Of a DNA stretch of 64,000 nucleotides, positions 56,346 to 64,000 are shown piece by piece. Position 1 is the first letter of the stretch. Every line of letters begins with the position of its first letter. The notes beneath the pieces were generated by a model. It was given only the letters and a program-made list of their open reading frames with translations, was not told the origin of the DNA and did no database searches. The stretch lies in assembly GCA_018296165.2 (NCBI GenBank), contig JACKQL020000010.1:1-64000 (forward strand). Reading direction: 5' to 3'. The position numbers and the translations under genes were made by a program. This DNA comes from Termitomyces sp. T153 (lineage: Eukaryota; Basidiomycota; Agaricomycetes; Agaricales; Lyophyllaceae).

Positions 56346-58820
56346 TGAAAATCACTATGCCCTGTTCTATCCAGGCCCACCTGCAGATTATTATGTTCCT
56401 TGTCACTGGACCTCAGATCTAAATCCAGCCTTCTACACCCCCTTTATCAGTCAGGGAGTACTCCTGGGCTGGCACCACTCCCCTACATTTCCTGCTGATG
56501 GGACCTACCTTTGCATATATCCTGAAGGGTTTTATGGAGCACTCTCAGCCCTGCCCAACTCCATCTACCTTTCCCCAGCACACTACTACACCTGCCCAAT
56601 CCCAGCACAGCTCCAGTTCCTCTGCAACAACCAAATAACTATTTCCTCTCTTAACTCCAATTCCCTACTCAAGTTCCCTCCTCCCCTAAACTACAATGAG
56701 TCAAGCCTATGTCTAATAGCATGACAAAGTTCTCCGCTCCCTCTGCTTCCCCTATAGAGTTTGCCAAATGCACTTGTGCTCTCCTTGTCAGCTTAGGCTA
56801 CCACCACACCCTAGAAACTCCAGAAGTCTGAGCAGATTGCCTCCTCAACCTTCATGAATGTTACCTACAGGGCACCCTCCCCAAAATCACACAAGGTACT
56901 CTGGAAATCAATGCCAACCTCCAGAATGTGCTCTGTGCCCTAGTCAAAGAAATCCACACTAAACTCCTGCTATTTTGAGGACTCATTGGACCCTGCCCAC
57001 TTCTTTCACATACAATAAGAGGAACCTACCAAAATACAAGCAGAAGCCCTGGCCCCCATTCCCTGCCAACAGGAGAAGCTCAACACCACATCCAATATTC
57101 TTAAGTCCCTCAACTCTGCTGGAGGCCTCTTTGATCAACTCACTGCTTACACTCTGGCACTTTGCTTGCTCCTAGGCAAACTCTGTCCTCAGTGCCTTCT
57201 GCACTTAGGACCAACCCATTAAGCACAAGCCCCATACCCATGGAGCTCCTCAACTCCTCTTTGCCAACAATGACCTTGCCTCTAACCATACTCTCTTCTA
57301 TATTGACAAGCCAGAAAACCTCAGCAGAGAACCTGCTTCTAGGAATGGATCTCCAGCCCCCTCTAAAACAGGCCTTCCCACTTTGACCTCCACACCCCCT
57401 ATAGTAATGCACCTCCAAATGCACCCATGCCCTGCCAAAACATCCCAACCCCCCTTCATCAACCTATAGGCCCTAGAGCACCTTGACTCTTCTTTCTTAA
57501 TAACCCTCCTTGATCCCCACCTATTTCCCTACCCAACTCTTCCACTGCCAATAACAACTACAGACCATCAACTTCCTCTTCCTTGTGGGGCTCTGGAGCC
57601 CCCTCCAGGCAATGCTGGCCAACCTCTAGGTGGTGGACCTCCTAACAGTGGACCTTTGGGCAGATGGGGCCTAGTCATGGACAACTTTTCCCCTCAATGC
57701 AGCAATGAGAACAATTACTATTACTACTACAACACTGGACTCCTGCTCTGAAATCAAAACACCTGGAACAACACTTGCAACACACTGGCTTGAGAAGACA
57801 AGCTCAATATTTAGAAGCCAGAATTCTTCATTGGCCATGACCTCTAGAAATAGAGGATCTTCCTAATGCAATGCTTTACCATGTTCCAAGCTAAGCCCAT
57901 CACTTTCCAGCTTGAGAGCTTACAAGTGGTCTTTGCCAGCTCATATTTACAGGGCATCACCTTTGACCATTACATGGCACTGCCCTGGTTTGACTCCAAC
58001 AACCCCATGCTTTTCAACTGACTTGCTTTCACCCAGGAATTTTCCAAATAAGTTTGGTGTATTTGACACTGTAGTGGAAGTGGAGGAAAATCTTTTTAAC
58101 CTCCAGATGTGTGACAATGAATGTTTCACAACCTTCATCATCTGGTTTGAACAAGAAGCTAACAAGACTGGCTGGAACTACAACTCCCTCTGGTTTGCCC
58201 TCTGTCATGCCCTACCCCAATGCATCAAAGATGTTCTCTGCCTTGCATTCAAACAAATCACATACAATGGTCACAAGGTGCTTGTTATGCAGGTTGATCA
58301 ACACTATTAGAAATATCAGAGCAAAAACACAGTACCTCAAACTGACTGGAACACCTCTGGCAACACCAACTGGCAACGCAAAGCATCCAATGACACTCAA
58401 CCATTGCTTCCTGCAGCCCCTATCAACTCTGTGCCTTGTTTCTTCACAGGACAAGGACCCTCCAGTGCCAATCAGCCCTCAAGACACTGCCCACCTGCCC
58501 AACTCAATGCTGCCAACCTCCACAAAGCTCTAGAACTCCTAGATGCCCACCCTAATGACTCCCAGTACCCTGACAATGCTCTCAACCCCACTGAAGACCA
58601 GGAAGCCCTATGCATTAATGAGATTCAGAATAGGCCCTGGATTGACATACTAGAAGAGACTCAGGAGAAGCAACAGAAGAAGAGTGCATGCATCTTATGT
58701 AGTAAGCAAGGATATTTCATTGGTAGTTGCTCTAAATGCCAGGTGATGGGACATGCCATATAGATCATTGATGGAGAAGATTGCAATTACCAGTTTACAA
58801 AAAACAAGCCAGCAGTTTAG
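56346..58820 (+). pseudogene. Degenerate family-A gag
   Basis: Can be followed against A1 Gag from [12 protein letters not shown] sequence to the final PAV-stop (58818-58820). Best preserved are [20 protein letters not shown] (58048-58110) and the zinc-knuckle region ACILCSKQGYFIGSC, where the knuckle His has become Tyr. Many stops and frameshifts. Confidence 0.85.
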
Positions 58821-60722
58821 ATCTCAGAGACACACTAAATTGTAGATCAAACACCAACATCTTTGCCCTAGCTTCATCCCTCCATGCAATAGCATCTCTC
58901 CAGACACTCTCTCAGCACACATTTCCTTCCACTCCTCTCACACACTCCTTCTCCACAGCACTCTTCCCTTTTCTGCCAACTCTGTTTCCACCCTAGTTAA
59001 CAGTGGCACCACCAACAACTTCATTGATGAATCTCTGGCAGCACTCACTCTTCAACACTTCCAGTGCCTTCCCACCCCCATCCTCCTTAAGTTCTTTGAC
59101 ATCAACTCTACCTCTGCCAGAGACATCACCCACTGTGTAGAAGCAACTGTGACCTTCACCAATGGATGACAACAGGACCTCTGGCTGCTAGTCACCAAGC
59201 TTCATGCCTTTGCCCTCATTGTCCTTAGTTTCTCATGGCTCCACACAATCAACCCCCACATTGACTGGCCCAGTCTCACTCTCCACCTCAACTGGGATGA
59301 TCCAATTGCCTCCAAACCAGTCCCTTTTAATGTCTTACCCCACTTCAAGAGCCCTGACAGCACAACTGACATTTCTCAGACCCTCCCACAGCTCTGTTTG
59401 AAGTTTGCATGATCATTCATCATCAACATTCAACTTGACAACTGGCCAACAGTTGTTAAGCCCAATCATGCTTGAACTTTCCTAGTTGCATGACATCAAC
59501 CCCAACATCATTTGGAAGGACCTCTCCATGCAGTTCCCAGGCTCCAAAGCAAGTCTTGCAGCTGCCATTCTCCTCCACCTCCAGCCCCCCTCAAACTCCA
59601 ATGTTCCCAACCTTGACTCCAGCAGCTCTGGAGCAATCCAAACCCCCTCAACCTTCAAGGATGACCAATAAAGAAAGGCAAGCACATCTCCACCCTGGTC
59701 TCTCTTGAGCAAACCTTGATGGCTTCTCTTCAACATCCCTGATAATCAATATAAAGGCCTGTGGTACTCCAACCAATGATGCCAAATAATTCTGGACCCC
59801 ATTGCCCCAACTCCAAACACCCCCACCACAAGTCCAGACCCTGCTGCCACCACTCCAATACCCACCCCCATCAATCCCAAAGCCTTTGACATCAAAATTA
59901 TTGGCACTGTTCTTGTCACATGCATCTTACAAGATGAAACCCCCACTTACCAGCTTCAAATCACTTCAGCTCTACCAGAAGAACACATATTTTCAGGAAC
60001 TACTCCACTAGAACAAAAGACAGAGGAACAAATCCTACATAAAGTAATTCTCCTGGAGTATCATGAATTTGCTGATGTGTTCTCTGAAGGAAGTGCAAAA
60101 GAACTTCCCCCACACTGCTTCTACAATCACAAAATTGATCTCAAAAAAGGCATCCCTCCTCATTTGGCAAGATCTACAAGATGTCTGAGATCAAACTCCA
60201 GGCCCTAGAGGACTACCTTGATGACATGCTTGGCAAAGGCTTCATACACCTCTTGATCTTCACCACCAGTGCTCCAAATTCTGTTTGCTAAGAAGAAGGA
60301 TGGGTCTCTCCAGCTCTGCATGGACTACTGGGAACTCAACAAAGTCACAAAAAAAAACCAGTATCCTCTCTCCTTCATTGGAGACCTTGTTGACTGCCTC
60401 TGCAGTGCTAAGATCTACACTAAAATAGACCTCTGCTCTGGCTACAACAATGTCCAGATTGCTCCAGGACATGAATGGAAGACCACCTTCCACACCCACT
60501 ATGGCCTTTTCAAGTACTGAGTGATGCTCTTTGAAATGACTGACTTCCCTGCCACCTTCCAGTACTTAATGAACAACATCTTCCATGATATAAATGATGT
60601 CTTTGTTATTGTGTACCTGGACAACATTCTTTGATCTACTCAGACTTGCTAGAGGAACATTTGAAGCATGTTGACCACATTCTAAAATGGCTCCAAGAAT
60701 ACCATCTCCACACCATACCCAA
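58821..60722 (+). pseudogene. Degenerate family-A pol (protease and RT only)
   Basis: Shows a first protease with a mutated active site (VNSGTTNNFIDESLAAL), the remains of a second protease unit (HDINPNIIWKDLSMQFPG), and RT to about 60720 ([24 protein letters not shown] in place of YLDD). It shows the double-protease layout is not private to A1. It breaks off in the RT and is joined to LTR sequence. Confidence 0.85.
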
Positions 60723-60854
60723 GAAACCTTTGCTCATCAATGGCACCTACTCTGGGTAACTCTGACACTTCTCCAGCAAACCCCAACAGCCCCCTGGCTA
60801 ACTCCAACACCTTTTTCACAGTGCTTCCCCTAACTCTCCTGAGCCCCTGGAACC
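60723..60854 (+). repeat. Partial family-A LTR (U3 segment)
   Basis: GGGTAACTCTGACACTTCTC and following sequence match the U3 part of the A LTR (GGGCAACTCCGACGCTTCTC). It is a fragment inserted or fused between the pol relic and the next LTR. Confidence 0.6.
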
Positions 60855-61988
60855 TGTCATGACCCATTTCCTGGACCCCTGTACACTGCCCAACAAACCC
60901 CCATCCCTCCAGAACCTCTCCTGATGCTCCGTCAAACTTCCCCAGCACTCCATGCCTACTCCAGCTAACTCTGACACATTCTCGGCTAACTCTGATGGCC
61001 CCCTGGCCAACTCCAACATCTTCCCCACAGCTGCCGGCACTTCCCCTGGATCTTCTGAGCCCCTGGTACCACTCCCCCGCCATGCCTGACCCCATTACAC
61101 ATCATTGACTCAACACCCTGGCTCCTCTGACTTACCCTGGAGTATCACAACAATCTTGGAACAGACTGCATTAACAATTGATCCCATCAACATATCAACA
61201 CGGCCCACCCTCTGGTCATAACCAACACCCATCGACTCCATTGAGCTCTGCCAAGCCCCACCACCACAGCCAATGTTCCTGGAGCTCTCCAGTAGTCAGT
61301 ATATAAGACGTAGAGTAGCTCTTCATACTCTAGTCTTGAGATTACCTGCCTTACCTGATGTGTTTCTGATTGTTTCTTCTTGTGTTTCATGTTCTGTGTC
61401 TTGTTTTCCTCATTCTCAGTCTCCTGGTCTTATCTCATCTCTATTCCATTATCATTTTGTTATCGTTCCATATCTCCACCTGAATCTATTCTTGTTCTTG
61501 TCTCATCTCCATCTCATTTCATTTGATTCTGTCTCATCTCATTTGATTCTGTCTATTGTGTTCAAGTCCTCTCAACTATAACACCCTCACAAACTCCACA
61601 ATTACAATTATAAACCTCCAACACTCTTTCACCAACTCTGGACCCTGCTACACGCTCAGCTCCAAACCTCATCAATCCCTGTTGATCCCCCATCAGAACT
61701 CCAGCTCCACTCCTGTCACTTGCGTAGCTTCTGCCTCCTCTGCACTCGCAATACTCACACATGGACTTATGCCTGAACCCTGCCAAGCCCATCCCCCTTC
61801 CCTGCAACTCATCCTCTACTCCTCCAGATCCCCCCAGACTTGCTCAGATCAATTCCCACTAACTATCCTCACAAGTCCCCAGTGTTTGGAACACCTCCAA
61901 GTGCCCGGTTGTCAGTGCAGGGAATTATGTTCACCTAGTAAGGACTTGCCCAGTGTAGCTGAGCCCCCGTGGTCAGCAGAACCTGATA
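60855..61988 (+). repeat. Older family-A LTR, subfamily with variant self-primer
   Basis: Begins TGTCATGACCCATTTCCTGG and ends CCTGATA, about 1134 bp. TATATAAG lies at 61300-61307 and AGTCTTGAGATTA at 61332-61344. Most CpG sites are lost. Confidence 0.8.
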
Positions 61989-62001
61989 TAATCTCAAGAC
62001 T
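61989..62001 (+). other. Primer-binding site with compensatory change
   Basis: TAATCTCAAGACT follows the LTR end and is the perfect complement of 61332-61344. Compared with A1/A2 both partners have changed at the same base pair. Confidence 0.8.
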
Positions 62002-64000
62002 CTACCTTACTCTGTTCGTGATGTCTGCACATGCCCTGCACACACATTCGCCAAACAATTCTGATGTCTATGGTTGACCTGTGCCTGGAAACCCTTATGA
62101 TTCATACAGCCCTGCCCAATTTGCCAAGGCACACTGAGTTGCGGATCTGACACCAAATGTCTCTTCTGCTCCGGTTACACCCATACAATGGCTCTCTCTA
62201 TGGACACCCTCCCCAACCCATGCCCAACCTTACACCACTCCTGCAAACCACCCCCCACCCTTCCTGTACCTTCTCCATCAGCTCCGCTTCCCTGCAAAGA
62301 CCAAACCCAGCATCACCAAGGCTTCACCCAGAACCCTGGCAACAATTTGGTCCATTGCTCAACAACTTCTCCAACACTGCACAACAGATCATCCAACTTT
62401 CACCCACAACCCTCCCCAAGAAAGACCACCCTCCAAGCTAGCCCTGCCATTGATTGGAATCAAGCTCAACCCAGCAGCCCCACCCACAATAACGCAAGAT
62501 TCCAAGACTAATGCTATGCTCCAAATTATAGAAACCACTTCTGGGATCAGTTAGGACCTCCTGGCCAACTCAGCCATCACTTTTGCCCAACAAATGAAAG
62601 GAGCCCGATGCCTCTGACCCGACTCCAACAACCCCAGAACAAGACCAAGGAATTCTCCAGCTTCTAGGCAATCAAGAAAGGAAGGGATATGCACCTCCAC
62701 CCCAACTCTCAAAGCACAACCCCAAAATTAACAAGGAAAACCATGGCACCCCAACTCTCAATAAGAAACAACTCTGGAGTCCTGCCCACTACTTTGACAC
62801 TCCCCCATTCAATCTGAAACCCCCAACATTGAAGATCCTTGATGCCAACCCTCCCTGCACACCACCATCAGACGTGGACCCCACCATCAGACTATGCCAC
62901 CTCCCACAACAAGAACCCCTAGCATAGGAGTTGCCCTGCCAGAACAAACCATAGAAAAGATGGCCCTATATGGAGTAGTTCCCTGGGGTACTCTAAATTT
63001 GCTGACATGTTCATATAAGGGAGGGAGAAGCCCCACCATCATCCTAGAGACCATTGATCAACCCACTCAAATGTCTTGATGACCCAAAGAGCATACACTC
63101 CGACATCCTTGGAGGACTTCCCTGCCAGGATCAATGACTCAAATAACCCTGTGCTGACTCGAAGCTGCTCCGATCCACCCCTCTGACCCACTCCAAACCC
63201 TTCCATGCAACTCCGGACCCTAGCAACACAACTCCAGGGCCCCCACTTTGACTCTGACATCTAACCAAGAGGACCTACAATGCCAGCTCAACAATGATGC
63301 CCCTGTAGCTCCTACCCCACAAGCATAAATCACCGACCACCAGCTCTGTACAACTCTGCCCCTACACTGGAAGATGTCTATCAAGCAGGGACCACACCAA
63401 CAGAGTACCCAGAAACAAACTCCATGCAAAGTAATCTCTCCAGAGTACTCTAAAAGTTGCTGATGCCTTCCCCAAGAAGCGAGCAGTGCTTCCCCCCATT
63501 GCCACCCACTCCAAATCAATATCTAAAACTAGCAAAGGATGTCACATGCCACAATCCCACCCTTGGAGTCCCAGCCCCGCCACTGTCCCACTCCCCTCCC
63601 CCAATGCAAAACGCTCCCCAAGAAGAGAATAAACTCTGGGACCCTCGAAGTAGCTCCCCTCCAAAATTCACAACACCTCTGGCAAATCCAACCACACCAG
63701 ACAGAGACCAGCCCCAAAGTCAAGAATAATGAAGTGGCCCCACCGACTCTGCCTCAACAATCAAGGGACCAATGATGCCCTCCAAAGAAGCAACCAACCC
63801 CCACCCACATTCACAACAACTTCCAGACCGCTCTAGAGCATGAATGAAGAATTGCCCCAACCCCACCATGACTTCCAGGGAGTCCAAACCAATGCTCCCC
63901 CGTGACCGACTTCCCCACTGCCCTCCAACAATTGTGAATGACTATCTCCCCCCAATGCAGCAAATATTTTGCACAGAGGGACGATGGCCAGACTCACCCA
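62002..64000 (+). pseudogene. Degenerate family-A interior (gag to pol), running off the window
   Basis: ATGTCTGCACATGCCCTGCA at 62021 marks the old gag start (MSA as in A1). The rest is heavily mutated and internally deleted, with only short stretches alignable, such as VISPEYSK followed by ADAF-like sequence near 63430-63480, which corresponds to [13 protein letters not shown] of A1 Pol. No intact frame. Confidence 0.65.

Overview
The window reads as nuclear DNA of a basidiomycete fungus, probably an Agaricomycete. The genes carry many very short introns (about 49-61 nt, GT...AG), and the gene set is fungal: a DEP-DH-PH-CNH Rho1 exchange factor, a Bir1/survivin homologue and F-box proteins of Agaricomycete type. 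About 26 kb of ordinary genes (16.5-42.1 kb) is flanked on both sides by LTR retrotransposons and their remains.

Left flank (1-16.46 kb). An essentially intact Ty3/gypsy chromovirus (copy A1, minus strand) fills 1-10803. It has near-identical 987-bp LTRs (the window starts 5 bp inside the left one), open gag and pol, a polypurine tract, and a primer-binding site complementary to the predicted 5' end of its own transcript, which indicates Tf1-type self-priming. It also carries a spliced gene running antisense to gag-pol, encoding a Zn2Cys6-like, coiled-coil protein. A1 lies inside an older LTR of its own family, which itself lies in the decayed, CpG-poor remains of a second Ty3/gypsy family (B).

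Gene island (16.95-42.13 kb), left to right: a ZNF511-like zinc-finger/RGG protein (-), a Rho1 GEF with two DH domains (-), a UBXN1-like UBA/zinc-finger/UBX protein (+), an F-box protein (-), a 3.6-kb gene-poor gap with a tRNA-like relic, BIR1 (-) and WAPL (+) head to head only 78 bp apart, a pseudogene fragment of the MTR4 3' end, and MTR4 exosome helicase (-). The island covers cell-wall/Rho signalling, ubiquitin-p97 and SCF proteostasis, chromosome segregation and nuclear RNA decay.

Right flank (42.7-64 kb). A second family-A element (A2, plus strand, 42767-48681) has a clear 5-bp target-site duplication (GTGGC) but is an internal-deletion derivative: most of gag, all of protease/RT/RNase H and the chromodomain core are gone, while the LTRs, PBS, PPT and the antisense gene are intact. 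Beyond it lie hairpin-containing tandem repeats, an inverted pol relic, a Ty1/copia gag relic, a 20-bp minisatellite, and two older family-A elements that have lost most CpG dinucleotides. One of these still shows a compensatory change between its transcript start and its PBS.

The observations most worth following up are the antisense Zn2Cys6 gene with its 18-bp palindrome, the self-priming covariation, the duplicated retropepsin in Pol, and the BIR1-WAPL divergent pair with an ACGCGT box in its 78-bp promoter.
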